A DNA stretch of 64,000 nt, taken from the NCBI RefSeq assembly GCF_029533155.1, contig NZ_JAIZDB010000011.1, positions 22,725 through 86,724 of the forward strand. The letters run 5' to 3'. Below are positions 8,333 to 17,525 of the stretch, in pieces. This stretch comes from Psychrobacillus antarcticus. Lineage in GTDB: Bacteria > Bacillota > Bacilli > Bacillales_A > Planococcaceae. The position numbers were made by a program, and so were the translations under genes. Below the pieces are notes generated by a model. It did not search any database. It was not told the DNA's origin and worked only from the letters and a program-made list of their open reading frames with translations. The stretch's first letter is position 1, and every line of letters begins with the position of its first letter.

Positions 8333-8965
8333 ATGACACAAAACCCATTTGGACAAGGTCAAGGTCAAACTCATCAAAATATGCAAACAGGCAATATCGC
8401 ACAAAACATGAATCATGGTGGTCATGAACTTTTTGACGTACATGAAGTACTATCAACAATGGTATCTGGGTTAAATTTAAAAACGTTGCTACGTCCACAT
8501 GTGAAAGACCAAGAATTACTTACTATTTTAGATAGACAATATGCCTTTGCATTAGACGAATATAATATTACTGTAGAATGCTTTAAAACAGGTGCAGATC
8601 CATCCCACCCAACTACTAGCTATAAAATGCAAACTGGAAATGATTTTATTTATGGTATTAAACCTTCACAGCCCAAAAAACCAATGCAAACTGCCAATGA
8701 AATTTCAGATGAAATAATTTCAGGATACCTTCTAGGTGCTGCTAAGACCTCAGCTACTACTAAAACTAGCTGCGCATTAGAAACAACCAATCCAGTTGTT
8801 CGTCGAGTGCTAGCTGACTCCATTCCAAACTGTATCGAAATGGCTTATGAGCTTTCTATATATCAAAACAAGCACCATTATTATCAAGTTCCACAGCTTG
8901 ATCAGCAAAGCATGCAAGCAATGTTGAACTCCTTTGCACCTGCTCAAGGAAAAATGATGAGTTAA
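8333..8965 (+). CDS. CotF-family spore coat protein
   Basis: A 210-aa protein with a low-complexity Gln/Asn/Gly-rich start (MTQNPFGQGQGQTHQNM) and a ferritin-like coat-F domain: an N-terminal part around DVHEVLSTMVSGLNLKTLL and a C-terminal repeat-like half around ANEISDEIISGYLLGAAKT. Such proteins are deposited in the spore coat. The ATG at 8333 sits 7 bases after AAGGAGG; the in-frame extension upstream runs through the preceding terminator and is not real. The gene is flanked by terminators, so it is monocistronic. A mother-cell sigma factor is expected, but I cannot identify its promoter with confidence. Confidence 0.85.
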   Translation: MTQNPFGQGQGQTHQNMQTGNIAQNMNHGGHELFDVHEVLSTMVSGLNLKTLLRPHVKDQELLTILDRQYAFALDEYNITVECFKTGADPSHPTTSYKMQTGNDFIYGIKPSQPKKPMQTANEISDEIISGYLLGAAKTSATTKTSCALETTNPVVRRVLADSIPNCIEMAYELSIYQNKHHYYQVPQLDQQSMQAMLNSFAPAQGKMMS

Positions 8966-8974
8966 ATTATTTAT

Positions 8975-9012
8975 CTCGTCCCATTGCTATGGGGCGAGTT
9001 ATTTTATTTTCA
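8975..9012 (+). terminator. Terminator of the coat-protein gene
   Basis: Nine-base stem CTCGTCCCA with TGGGGCGAG (one G-T pair), then TTATTTTATTTT. Confidence 0.85.
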
Positions 9013-9013
9013 A

Positions 9014-9041
9014 TTGTTTAACTTTGTTAATAACGTATAAT
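9014..9041 (+). promoter_or_regulatory. Sigma-A-like promoter of the HAD phosphatase gene
   Basis: TTGTTT (9014-9019), a 16-base spacer, and a perfect TATAAT (9036-9041), 38 bases before the chosen ATG. Confidence 0.7.
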
Positions 9042-9079
9042 ATCTATATTGGTTATTAATGAAGAAAAGGGTGGAATGT

Positions 9080-9742
9080 ATGCGAGTAGCTATTTTTGAC
9101 TTTGACGGAACAATCTATGCAGAAGAAACATTTACATTACTAATGAAACATTTAAAAGAACACCCTACCTACCATTCATCATACAAACGCTTCTATCGGG
9201 CAATTGTCCCACCGTACATAGCAAACAAACTGAAGATCTACCCTTCTAGCAAGATGAAAAGTCGATCTATGCAATTATATTTAGAGGCATTTGATGGTCT
9301 TACAAAACAGGAAATGGATGTATACTTCGAGGAAATAAAAACGGAGATGCAACAGGATTTTAACGAAAAGGTGTTAGAAAAACTGAAACTTCATCAGCAA
9401 GAAAATATCCATATCTTACTTGTATCTGGTGCTTATACACAGTTTTTAGAGCGTGTGACAGATGGGATAGTGTTCAATCAGATCATTGGCACAGATATAT
9501 TCTATAAAGATGACAAAGTTTATACAAAGAATGTCATCCACCATGTAAATGGGGAACAAAAAACGTTGAAAGTACAAGAAGCATTGAGTGGTCATCAGAT
9601 TGATTGGGAGAATAGTTATGCGTACGGGGATAGTTTTTCGGACTTGCCTGTTCTAGAGTTAGTAGGAAATCCAGTAGCCGTTAGACCAGAAGAAAAACTT
9701 CGGAAATTAGCTACTGCGCGTGGTTGGGAAGTAATGGATTGA
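9080..9742 (+). CDS. HAD-IB family phosphatase (SerB-like)
   Basis: Haloacid dehalogenase superfamily hydrolase, 220 aa, cytoplasmic. Motif I is FDFDGTIY at the N-terminus with the nucleophile and acid/base Asp; motif II is LLVSGAYTQF; motif IV is YAYGDSFSDLPVLELVG. This layout is that of the HAD-IB subfamily (phosphoserine phosphatase-like), whose members remove phosphate from small metabolites. The substrate is unknown. The ATG at 9080 follows AGGGTGG by five bases; an ATG at 9059 has no ribosome site and overlaps the promoter-proximal leader. The gene stands alone between its promoter and the repeat array. Confidence 0.85.
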   Translation: MRVAIFDFDGTIYAEETFTLLMKHLKEHPTYHSSYKRFYRAIVPPYIANKLKIYPSSKMKSRSMQLYLEAFDGLTKQEMDVYFEEIKTEMQQDFNEKVLEKLKLHQQENIHILLVSGAYTQFLERVTDGIVFNQIIGTDIFYKDDKVYTKNVIHHVNGEQKTLKVQEALSGHQIDWENSYAYGDSFSDLPVLELVGNPVAVRPEEKLRKLATARGWEVMD

Positions 9743-9770
9743 GCATTTTGAATTGGTCGTTTTCGTGGTA

Positions 9771-9854
9771 TTCGACCGATTATCTGTGATTTTCAACCGA
9801 TTGTTAGATAGTTTCGACCGATTGTCTTATTGATTCGACCGATTTGATATTTAA
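9771..9854 (+). repeat. Array of four TTCGACCGATT units with exact 21-bp period
   Basis: Units begin at 9771, 9792 (TTCAACCGATT, one change), 9813 and 9834. Each has 11 conserved bases followed by 10 variable bases, so the spacing is exactly 21 bp, two helical turns. A related inverted motif, AATTGGTCG, lies just upstream at 9751. The array starts about 28 bases after the phosphatase stop and ends before the hisF terminator. Confidence 0.85.
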
Positions 9855-9874
9855 TACCCAACGTTTGCAGAAAA

Positions 9875-9909
9875 GAATGACCTAGTCTCACTGTGAGGCT
9901 AGGTCATTC
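9875..9909 (-). terminator. Terminator of hisHF
   Basis: A long stem (GAATGACCTAG paired with CTAGGTCATTC, with the inner CTCAC/GTGAG also pairing). On the minus strand it is followed by TTTTC. It lies just beyond the hisF stop. Confidence 0.8.
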
Positions 9910-9915
9910 CATTTA

Positions 9916-10692
9916 TTAAGTAAGACGTACATTCACATTTTTAGCATGCAAGTAGGATTTGATTTCCCCTATAGTATAGTCTCCGTAATGGATCATGGAT
10001 GCAACGAGTGCAGCATCAGCTTTCCCCTCTGTGAAGACTTCTTCAATATGCTCGATTTTTCCTGCCCCACCTGAAGCGATTATGGGAATATTAACTTTTT
10101 CCGATAATAATTTAATAAGCGCTACATCATAGCCATTTTTCATGCCGTCTTTGTGGATACTTGTACAAATTATTTCTCCAGCACCTAGATCAGCAGCTTG
10201 TTGAGCCCACTCTACGACATCTAGTCCAGTTTTCTCATGACCAGAATGTGTGTAAACTTCCCATCTAATTATTTCTTCGTAGTCATTATAAATCGGCATA
10301 GCATCTAAACCTAAAACTACACATTGTTTACCATAAATATCCGCAGCTTCTTTAAGTAATTCTGGGCGCATTACTGCTGCAGAATTGACTCCCACTTTAT
10401 CTGCTCCAGCACGTAGTAAATTTTTGAAATCTTCGACGGTACGTACGCCTCCGATTACGGAAAATGGAATATTTACTTGCTCGGCAACACGTTGAATCCA
10501 ATCCAGTTTTAGATCTTGATTTTTCAACGATGCCGTAGTGTCTAGATAGATTAATTCATCTGCACCATCTTCGGTATACTTTTTACCTAGCTCCGCAGGA
10601 TCTCCTATAATAGTAGGATTTCGGAATTGAATATACTTTACTGCTTGATCGTTTAATACATCAATGGCTGGTACAATTCGTTTTCTTAACAT
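9916..10692 (-). CDS. hisF: HisF-like imidazole glycerol phosphate synthase cyclase subunit
   Basis: TIM-barrel cyclase partner of the HisH amidotransferase, 258 aa (classical HisF about 252). Lys19, Asp11 and Asp130 fall at the canonical numbers, so the catalytic pair is kept. The usual SMDRDG loop reads SIHKDGMKNGYD, so the conserved Asp is His180. The usual Cys9 is Ala, and the N-terminal segment FRNPTIIGDPAELG resembles WbuZ/HisF2-type proteins. Only hisH accompanies it; no other his gene is nearby. It may make ammonia-dependent histidine precursor, or it may serve a specialised amidation pathway. The ATG follows GGAGATAA; it is spaced one base from hisH. Confidence 0.85.
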   Translation of the reverse strand: MLRKRIVPAIDVLNDQAVKYIQFRNPTIIGDPAELGKKYTEDGADELIYLDTTASLKNQDLKLDWIQRVAEQVNIPFSVIGGVRTVEDFKNLLRAGADKVGVNSAAVMRPELLKEAADIYGKQCVVLGLDAMPIYNDYEEIIRWEVYTHSGHEKTGLDVVEWAQQAADLGAGEIICTSIHKDGMKNGYDVALIKLLSEKVNIPIIASGGAGKIEHIEEVFTEGKADAALVASMIHYGDYTIGEIKSYLHAKNVNVRLT

Positions 10693-10693
10693 A

Positions 10694-11305
10694 TTATTTA
10701 TCTCCTTGTTTACAGTAATTATCTAAAAGCTGAATACCATACTTACCGCTTTTCTCTGGATGAAATTGGACGCCCATTACTTGTGAATTACCAATTACCG
10801 ACGCAAAATTTAACCCATAATTTGTTTCCCCTAAAATATCTTCCACATTCTCTGGTTTTGCAAAATAGGAATGAACAAAGTAAAAATCCGTTTCGTCTGG
10901 AATATTATTAAATAGAAAATGATTTTGAACATCTTTCACTTGGTTCCAGCCCATATGTGGGATTTTTTCCGATTCATCGGTAAATTCTGGTACTGTCCCT
11001 CTTAGTAAACCAAGACAAGGCACATTCCCTTCCTCGCTCGTTTCTAGTAGGAGCTGCATACCAAGGCAAATACCTAATAGTGGAGTACCTTCCGAAACTC
11101 TCGCTTTTAAATAATCGCTTAGACCAGTGCTATTCAACACATCCATAGCCACTTTGGCATTTCCAACCCCTGGAAGGATCAACTTAGTAATATCATCGGT
11201 ATGATCACTTGCTGTTGTAATGAGTTTTGTATCATATCCAAGCTGTTTAATCGCTTTTAACACACTATGTAAATTTCCTGCGCCATAATCTATAATTCCA
11301 ATCAT
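10694..11305 (-). CDS. hisH: HisH-like imidazole glycerol phosphate synthase glutaminase subunit
   Basis: Class I glutamine amidotransferase, 203 aa, which supplies ammonia to HisF. The oxyanion strand LPGVGNAKVAM, the nucleophile Cys in GICLGMQLL and the His-Glu pair in GVQFHPEKSGKYG are all present, so the glutaminase triad looks complete. It is first in a two-gene operon with hisF and has a good sigma-A-like promoter upstream. In the HisF2/HisH2 class such pairs add amidino groups to sugars; which role applies here cannot be decided from this window. Confidence 0.87.
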   Translation of the reverse strand: MIGIIDYGAGNLHSVLKAIKQLGYDTKLITTASDHTDDITKLILPGVGNAKVAMDVLNSTGLSDYLKARVSEGTPLLGICLGMQLLLETSEEGNVPCLGLLRGTVPEFTDESEKIPHMGWNQVKDVQNHFLFNNIPDETDFYFVHSYFAKPENVEDILGETNYGLNFASVIGNSQVMGVQFHPEKSGKYGIQLLDNYCKQGDK

Positions 11306-11329
11306 GTTGAATTGCCCCCATATTCGTTA

Positions 11330-11358
11330 TGTATACTATTATGCCATCAAATGAACAA
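11330..11358 (-). promoter_or_regulatory. Sigma-A-like promoter of hisHF
   Basis: Read on the minus strand: TTGTTC (11358-11353), a 17-base spacer, TATACA (11335-11330). It lies 25 bases before the hisH start. Confidence 0.65.
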
Positions 11359-11394
11359 AAAAAAAACAAAAACTTTAGCACACTAGCATAGTAA

Positions 11395-11420
11395 AACCGG
11401 TCAAGTGACGATGACCGGTT
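11395..11420 (-). terminator. Terminator of gltBD, overlapping the gltD stop
   Basis: Nine-bp stem AACCGGTCA/TGACCGGTT. The distal arm includes the last codons of gltD and its stop. The T-run on the minus strand is weak (TTTTAC). Confidence 0.6.
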
Positions 11421-12885
11421 CTTTACTGACATATTCATCTACTCGTTTGGCTACTTCTTGCCCTTCTTTAATAGCCCAAACGATTAAGCTCTGCCCTCTT
11501 CTAGCATCACCAGCTGTAAAGACTCCCTCCACGTTTGTTAAGTAATCTTTTGATGATGCAGTAATTTTTTTATTCGTTACTCGAACACCAAATTGGTCTG
11601 CTAACGTAGTTTCTGGTCCTTCAAAACCGATTGCTATCAATAAGAATTGAGCTGGCCATACTTTCTCTGTACCTTGAACTTCTTTAAAAAAGTGGAACCC
11701 ATCATCTCCAAGAACTTTCTCCATTTGAATCGTATGAAGTTCTTTTACATTGTTATTCGCATCCGCAACGATTTTCTTCGTTTGAATTAAATATTCCCTT
11801 GGGTCTTTGCCAAATTTTGCATCCGCTTCTTCATAAGCATATTCTAGTTTAAAAATAGTTGGGTCAGTCGGCCACTGATTATCTTCAGCACGATTTACAG
11901 GTAGCTGTGGATGCTTTCCAAATTGGACTACACTCCTGCATTGTTGACGAATAGCCGTCGCCACACAGTCTGCTCCCGTATCACCGCCACCAATGACGAT
12001 CACATCTTTCCCTTTTGTATTAATCCATTGACCATCCTTGAAATTTGAATCTAACAAACTTTTTGTGGTAGTCGTCAGATATTCCATCGCAAGATGTATT
12101 CCTTTAGATTTACTGCCCTCCATATGAAGAACGCGTTGTTTCTGTGCTCCGATACATAAGATTACCGCATCAAACTGCTCCTTCAATTGCACTGCTGAAA
12201 TATCCACTCCAACTTCTGTATTAAGGATAAAATCAATGCCCTCCTGCTGGAGTAATTTAATTCGGCGTTCTACAATATCTTTTTCTAGTTTCATATTTGG
12301 AATCCCATACATGAGAAGACCACCTGCTCGATCTGATCGCTCGAAAACAGTAACAGAATGCCCTGCCTGATTGAGGTCATCTGCACTTGCAAGACCAGCA
12401 GGACCCGAGCCGATAATGGCTATCTTCTTACCAGTTCTTGATAATGGAATTCTTGGAACTACCCATCCATTCTCAAATCCTTTATCGATAATAGTCCGTT
12501 CAATACTTTTTATCGATACTGCTGGATCTGAAATGGCCAGAGTGCATGAACCTTCACAGGGTGCCGGACAAACTCTTCCAGTAAACTCAGGGAAATTATT
12601 TGTCATGTGTAAACGTTCAAGTGCTTCCTGCCATTTCCCTTTGTATACTAAGTCATTCCATTCTGGTATCAAGTTATTAATCGGACAACCGGATGTTGCC
12701 CCCCTAACTTCAATTCCCATATGACAAAAAGGAGTCCCACAGTCCATACATCTTGCCCCTTGTTTTTGTAAGGACGCATCCGTTAATTTAGATGAGTATT
12801 CCTTCCAGTTATTAATACGTTTGAGAGGGGCCACCTCTTTACCTTTTTCACGCTCATATTCCATAAATCCTGTAGGTTTTCCCAT
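11401..12885 (-). CDS. gltD: Glutamate synthase (NADPH) small subunit
   Basis: Small subunit of GOGAT (called gltB in B. subtilis nomenclature), 494 aa. It takes electrons from NADPH through FAD to the large subunit. An N-terminal cysteine cluster (ARCMDCGTPFCH, GCPINNLIP, CPAPCEGSC) binds the 4Fe-4S centres. The FAD fold is IIGSGPAGLASAD and the NADPH fold VIGGGDTGADC; a second FAD strand near the C-terminus reads VEGVFTAGDARRGQSL. Length is typical. Its ATG follows GGAGAGGGGAG, 17 bases after the large-subunit stop, in one operon. Expression probably follows GltC control at the shared promoter. Confidence 0.97.
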   Translation of the reverse strand: MGKPTGFMEYEREKGKEVAPLKRINNWKEYSSKLTDASLQKQGARCMDCGTPFCHMGIEVRGATSGCPINNLIPEWNDLVYKGKWQEALERLHMTNNFPEFTGRVCPAPCEGSCTLAISDPAVSIKSIERTIIDKGFENGWVVPRIPLSRTGKKIAIIGSGPAGLASADDLNQAGHSVTVFERSDRAGGLLMYGIPNMKLEKDIVERRIKLLQQEGIDFILNTEVGVDISAVQLKEQFDAVILCIGAQKQRVLHMEGSKSKGIHLAMEYLTTTTKSLLDSNFKDGQWINTKGKDVIVIGGGDTGADCVATAIRQQCRSVVQFGKHPQLPVNRAEDNQWPTDPTIFKLEYAYEEADAKFGKDPREYLIQTKKIVADANNNVKELHTIQMEKVLGDDGFHFFKEVQGTEKVWPAQFLLIAIGFEGPETTLADQFGVRVTNKKITASSKDYLTNVEGVFTAGDARRGQSLIVWAIKEGQEVAKRVDEYVSKEPVIVT

Positions 12886-12902
12886 TCGTATCTCCCCTCT
12901 CC

Positions 12903-15900
12903 TTATTTTTTCGCTAGAACTTTATTATCCTTTTTTTCAACAGTCGAAGTTGCCAAAAATGCTTGCATTGCAGCTGCATCATCAGTTAGTCCTTGTAATT
13001 TAAACGATTGAATTTTATCTACCATTTTTTTATAATCAATTGGTACAACTTTTACAAATCGACTAGATGCTTCATCCCACTTATCTAATAATTTCATCGC
13101 TTTTGTACTCTTCGTATAATAATAATGATCCATTATTAATTGACGTAAAGCATGTAATTCATCTGCAGTTTGAATTTGTTCAAATCCAATCATTTCAGTA
13201 TTACATTTTTCTTTAAACCCGCTCACATCATCCACAAGTACATACGCAATTCCACCAGACATTCCTGCCCCGAAATTTTTCCCTACATCCCCTAAAATAA
13301 CAGCACGGCCACCTGTCATGTATTCACAGCCGTGATCTCCGATACCTTCCACAACAACATCTACTCCACTATTTCGAACTGCAAAACGCTCCCCAGCACG
13401 ACCATTGATAAATGCAGTTCCGCTCGTTGCTCCATAAAGCGCAACATTTCCAGCAATAACATTTTGTTCTGCTTTACCTTGAATAGGTGCTGTTACAATT
13501 AGTTTTCCACCCGATAAGCCTTTTCCAAAATAGTCATTAACATCGCCTGTAATATACATCGACATTCCTTTTGGAATAAAAGCACCAAAGCTTTGACCAG
13601 CTGCTCCTGTAAATCTTAAAACGATTGAATCATCCGCTAATCCTCTTGCACCATATTGTTTGGAAATTTCACTTCCAATTACAGTTCCTACAACACGATC
13701 TCTATTCGTTATAGGGAAATGAAGTTCCGCTTTCGACTGACTTTCTATCACTTTTTTCAATTTGGGTAGTAAAACCTTTATATCAAATGATTCATCTATT
13801 TTATGATCTTGCTGCGTTTTCCAAGTTCTCGGTCCTTCCGCTTGATACAATAGCGCATCTAGATTTAACTGTTTTGCTTTCCAATGAGTTTTTGCACGCT
13901 CGCTAACCTGTAACACATCTGTTCGACCAACCATTTCTTCCATCGTTCTGAATCCTAGTAAAGCCATGTATTCTCGAACTTCTTCTGCTACAAATTTCAT
14001 AAAGTTAACTACATAGTCGGCAGTTCCTGTGAATTTATCCCGTAGCTCTGGATTTTGTGTGGCAATACCTACTGGACAAGTATCTAAGTGACATGCTCGC
14101 ATCATAATACACCCCATGACAATCAGTGGTGCTGTTGCAAACCCGAACTCCTCTGCACCGAGTAATGCTGCCATTACGACATCTTTACCTGTCATTAGTT
14201 TCCCATCGGTTTCTAACACTACCCGATCGCGCAAACCATTTAACATTAATGTTTGATGTGCTTCCGCAAGCCCTAATTCCCATGGAAGACCAGTATGTTT
14301 AATACTCGTTTTAGGCGATGCACCAGTTCCACCATCGTATCCACTAATTACAATTACATCTGCTGCTCCTTTAGCTACACCAGCTGCAATAGTGCCTACC
14401 CCTGATTTCGCCACAAGTTTAACACTAATCCTAGCTGCTCTATTGGCATTTTTTAAATCATGAATTAATTGAGACATATCTTCAATGCTATAAATATCAT
14501 GATGTGGCGGTGGAGATATTAAACCTACTCCTGTTGTAGAACCACGAACATCCGCAACCCAAGGATATACTTTATTTCCAGGTAATTGCCCGCCTTCACC
14601 TGGTTTTGCACCTTGAGCCATTTTAATCTGTAATTCATTTGCTTGAACGAGATAATGACTCTTTACACCAAATCGACCCGATGCAATTTGTTTAATAGCA
14701 CTACGCCTATTATCGCCATTAGCATCCAGTTCATAACGGCTCGGATGTTCGCCGCCTTCTCCGCTATTACTTTTCCCACCGATCCGATTCATCGCGATTG
14801 CCAATGTTTCGTGTGCTTCTTGGCTTAGGGAACCATATGACATGGCACCTGTTTTGAAGCGTTTAACTATTGTTTCTACAGATTCTACTTCTTCTAGTGG
14901 AATTTTTTTAATTCCTTTATTAAAAGTGAATAAATTTCTTAAGAATCCGATACGTTCCTCATTGGCCATTTCTGCATATTGTCTATATAATCCATAATCG
15001 CCTCTTCTAGTTGCCCATTGAAGCGTATGAATCGTTTTAGGATTGAATGCATGATGTTCTCCATTGCTTCTCCACTGAAAATCACTACCTGATTCTAATG
15101 AATTACCTGATGTAACAACTGCTTGTTCATGCCTTTTAATAGCTTCCCTCGCAATTGTTTCTAAATCAATTCCACTAAGTTGAGAAACGGTACCAGTAAA
15201 ATAACGCTCGATTACGTCTTTACTAATCCCAACAGCTTCAAAAACTTGAGCCCCTCGGTAACTTTGAACAGTGGAAATCCCCATTTTGGACATTACTTTT
15301 ACAACACCATCTGCAATTCCTTTACTATATTTAGCTACTGCTTGTTGGTAACTGCTCGCTATATGCCCATCTTGTATTGCCTCTCCGATCGTTGCATATG
15401 CAAGATAAGGATTGATCGCATCTACACCAAATCCAATAAGGGCGGCAAACTGATGTACCTCACGTGCTTCACCAGATTCGACAATAATACTTACTTTTGT
15501 ACGATTTCCGTTTCGCAGTAAATGTTGGTGTATATGACTTGCTGCTAATAATACAGGAATCGTTAGTTGCCTTTGTGAAATAGTTCTATCCGAAAGAATA
15601 AATAGAGAAATTCCTTGTTCCACCAAAACATCTACTTTTTTCGAAAGTTTTTCTAAATCCAACTCCAAATATTCAGACATTTCTAAATGGAGGTATACAG
15701 TTGAAAAGCCTTTTATATTATTCTCTTTTAAGTGTGCTAATTGACCATTTGTTAAAATAGGAGTATCTAAAAAGATTCGTTTTGCATTAGTAGCATCCGG
15801 ATGAAGTAAATTACCTTCCGCTCCAAGCAGCGTCATTGTTGAAGTTACAATATGCTCTCTAATCGAGTCAATTGGAGGATTAGTCACCTGAGCAAAAAGC

Positions 15901-17435
15901 TGTTTAAAATAATTGAATAACGACTGCGGACGATCAGATAATACCGCTAGAGGTGTATCATTCCCCATGGACCCGATTGGATCCTTCCCATCCATTGCTA
16001 TTGGGATCATATACTTATGCACATCTTCAAACGTATAACCAAATGCTTTTTGACGGAATAACAAATCATCCAATTGTTCTACTTTTTCTTCTGTTTCAGG
16101 AAGCTTATACATATTTTCGGTTAACCATTGTTGGTAAGGTTGAGCTTGCGCCATTTCTGTTTTTATTTCTTCGTCAGAAATTATGCTACCTTTCTCCAAA
16201 TCAACTAACAGCATTCTGCCAGGGCTTAGACGTTCTTTATATAAAATATTTTCTTCATCTATATCCACTACTCCAACTTCAGAAGAGAACACAATATAAT
16301 CATCTTTCGTAACAAAATAACGTGCAGGACGCAATCCGTTACGGTCTAAAATGGCCCCTATCTGCTTGCCATTTGTAAAGGAAATTGCGGTTGGGCCATC
16401 CCATGGTTCCATTAAACTGCTATGATAAGCATAGAAAGCTTTCTTTTCGTCCGAAATATGCGGATTCTCCGTCCATGGCTCTGGTATAAGCATCATAGCT
16501 GTATGGGCAGGTGTTCTGCCAGCTAAAACAAATAATTCAAAAGCATTGTCGAGCATGGAAGAATCACTACCATTCGTATCGATAATTGGTAGTAGCTTCA
16601 ATAGATCTTCACCAAAAGCTTTTGAAACAAATTGTTTCTCTCGAGCCTTCATCCAGTTGATATTGCCTCGTAATGTGTTGATCTCTCCATTGTGAACAAT
16701 ATAGCGATTTGGATGTGCTCGCTCCCAGCTAGGAAACGTATTTGTACTATAACGGGAATGAACAAGTGAGAATGCAGAAGTGAATAATTCATCCTGTAAA
16801 TCGACATAAAACAAATCAACTTCTTCAGGAGTTAATAGTCCTTTATAAACAATCGTTTGACTAGAAAGGCTCGCACAATAGAATTTAAGGCTTTGACGTT
16901 CAGCCCAATGTTCTGCTTGTTTACGAATGATATATAATTTACGTTCAAAAGCTAATGATTCTAATTCATCATTAGATTGAATAAAAACTTGACGAATGAA
17001 TGGTGCGGTTTCTTTCGCTTTATTACTCAATCCACTTGCATCGATTGGCACAGTTCTCCATCCAATAAGCACTTGCCCTTCAGCTGCTATTAAATCATTT
17101 ATCTTTTGTTCAATTAGTTTGCGTTCTTTAGAGTCGTTTGTAAAAAATAACATACCAACTCCGTATTTACCTTTTTCGGGTAAATCCCATTCGCTACATA
17201 CAACACGAAAAAAGATGTCAGGTATTTGAACCATTAATCCTGCTCCGTCACCTGTTTTGCCGTCGCCGCCTCTTCCAGCGCGATGTTCTAAACGACATAA
17301 CATCTCTAAGCCTTTTTTTACGATATCATGTGTTGCATTACCTTTTATATGTGCGTATAAACCTATCCCACATGCATCATGTTCAAAAGTCGGATCATAC
17401 ATACCTTGTGCCGGTGGTAGTTGGTGAAATGTCAT
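12903..17435 (-). CDS. gltB: Glutamate synthase large subunit
   Basis: GOGAT large subunit (gltA in B. subtilis), 1510 aa. Glutamine is hydrolysed in an N-terminal Ntn domain and ammonia is tunnelled to 2-oxoglutarate. The N-terminus FEHDACGIGLYAH gives the nucleophile Cys22 after removal of a 21-residue propeptide. The FMN/synthase domain includes GGTGASPKTSIKHTGLPWELGL. The 3Fe-4S cysteines are in CIMMRACHLDTCPVG. The C-terminal GXGXG-repeat beta-helix spans about 1250-1440. Starts at ATG 17435 behind GGGAGG. It is divergent from gltC and shares a 121-bp control region with it. Confidence 0.97.
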   Translation of the reverse strand: MTFHQLPPAQGMYDPTFEHDACGIGLYAHIKGNATHDIVKKGLEMLCRLEHRAGRGGDGKTGDGAGLMVQIPDIFFRVVCSEWDLPEKGKYGVGMLFFTNDSKERKLIEQKINDLIAAEGQVLIGWRTVPIDASGLSNKAKETAPFIRQVFIQSNDELESLAFERKLYIIRKQAEHWAERQSLKFYCASLSSQTIVYKGLLTPEEVDLFYVDLQDELFTSAFSLVHSRYSTNTFPSWERAHPNRYIVHNGEINTLRGNINWMKAREKQFVSKAFGEDLLKLLPIIDTNGSDSSMLDNAFELFVLAGRTPAHTAMMLIPEPWTENPHISDEKKAFYAYHSSLMEPWDGPTAISFTNGKQIGAILDRNGLRPARYFVTKDDYIVFSSEVGVVDIDEENILYKERLSPGRMLLVDLEKGSIISDEEIKTEMAQAQPYQQWLTENMYKLPETEEKVEQLDDLLFRQKAFGYTFEDVHKYMIPIAMDGKDPIGSMGNDTPLAVLSDRPQSLFNYFKQLFAQVTNPPIDSIREHIVTSTMTLLGAEGNLLHPDATNAKRIFLDTPILTNGQLAHLKENNIKGFSTVYLHLEMSEYLELDLEKLSKKVDVLVEQGISLFILSDRTISQRQLTIPVLLAASHIHQHLLRNGNRTKVSIIVESGEAREVHQFAALIGFGVDAINPYLAYATIGEAIQDGHIASSYQQAVAKYSKGIADGVVKVMSKMGISTVQSYRGAQVFEAVGISKDVIERYFTGTVSQLSGIDLETIAREAIKRHEQAVVTSGNSLESGSDFQWRSNGEHHAFNPKTIHTLQWATRRGDYGLYRQYAEMANEERIGFLRNLFTFNKGIKKIPLEEVESVETIVKRFKTGAMSYGSLSQEAHETLAIAMNRIGGKSNSGEGGEHPSRYELDANGDNRRSAIKQIASGRFGVKSHYLVQANELQIKMAQGAKPGEGGQLPGNKVYPWVADVRGSTTGVGLISPPPHHDIYSIEDMSQLIHDLKNANRAARISVKLVAKSGVGTIAAGVAKGAADVIVISGYDGGTGASPKTSIKHTGLPWELGLAEAHQTLMLNGLRDRVVLETDGKLMTGKDVVMAALLGAEEFGFATAPLIVMGCIMMRACHLDTCPVGIATQNPELRDKFTGTADYVVNFMKFVAEEVREYMALLGFRTMEEMVGRTDVLQVSERAKTHWKAKQLNLDALLYQAEGPRTWKTQQDHKIDESFDIKVLLPKLKKVIESQSKAELHFPITNRDRVVGTVIGSEISKQYGARGLADDSIVLRFTGAAGQSFGAFIPKGMSMYITGDVNDYFGKGLSGGKLIVTAPIQGKAEQNVIAGNVALYGATSGTAFINGRAGERFAVRNSGVDVVVEGIGDHGCEYMTGGRAVILGDVGKNFGAGMSGGIAYVLVDDVSGFKEKCNTEMIGFEQIQTADELHALRQLIMDHYYYTKSTKAMKLLDKWDEASSRFVKVVPIDYKKMVDKIQSFKLQGLTDDAAAMQAFLATSTVEKKDNKVLAKK

Positions 17436-17475
17436 GTTTATTCCTCCCTTTAAACTAATAAAGTGTCTTAGGAAT

Positions 17476-17504
17476 ATTGTATGTTTTCAAAATAATATAA
17501 ACAA
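17476..17504 (-). promoter_or_regulatory. gltB promoter
   Basis: Minus strand: TTGTTT (17504-17499), 17-base spacer, TACAAT (17481-17476). The predicted start of transcription is near 17469. Confidence 0.7.
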
Positions 17505-17525
17505 TATATAATTTGGATATAAATC

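Noticed and set aside
9771..9854. The 21-bp-period array as a CRISPR
   Set aside because: Repeat (11 bases) and spacer (10 bases) are far too short, and there are no cas genes in the window.
15953..16312. 119-codon frame opposite gltB, and similar long shadow frames opposite gltB, katE and mrfA
   Set aside because: They lie antisense inside strongly conserved genes and have no ribosome sites or family patterns.
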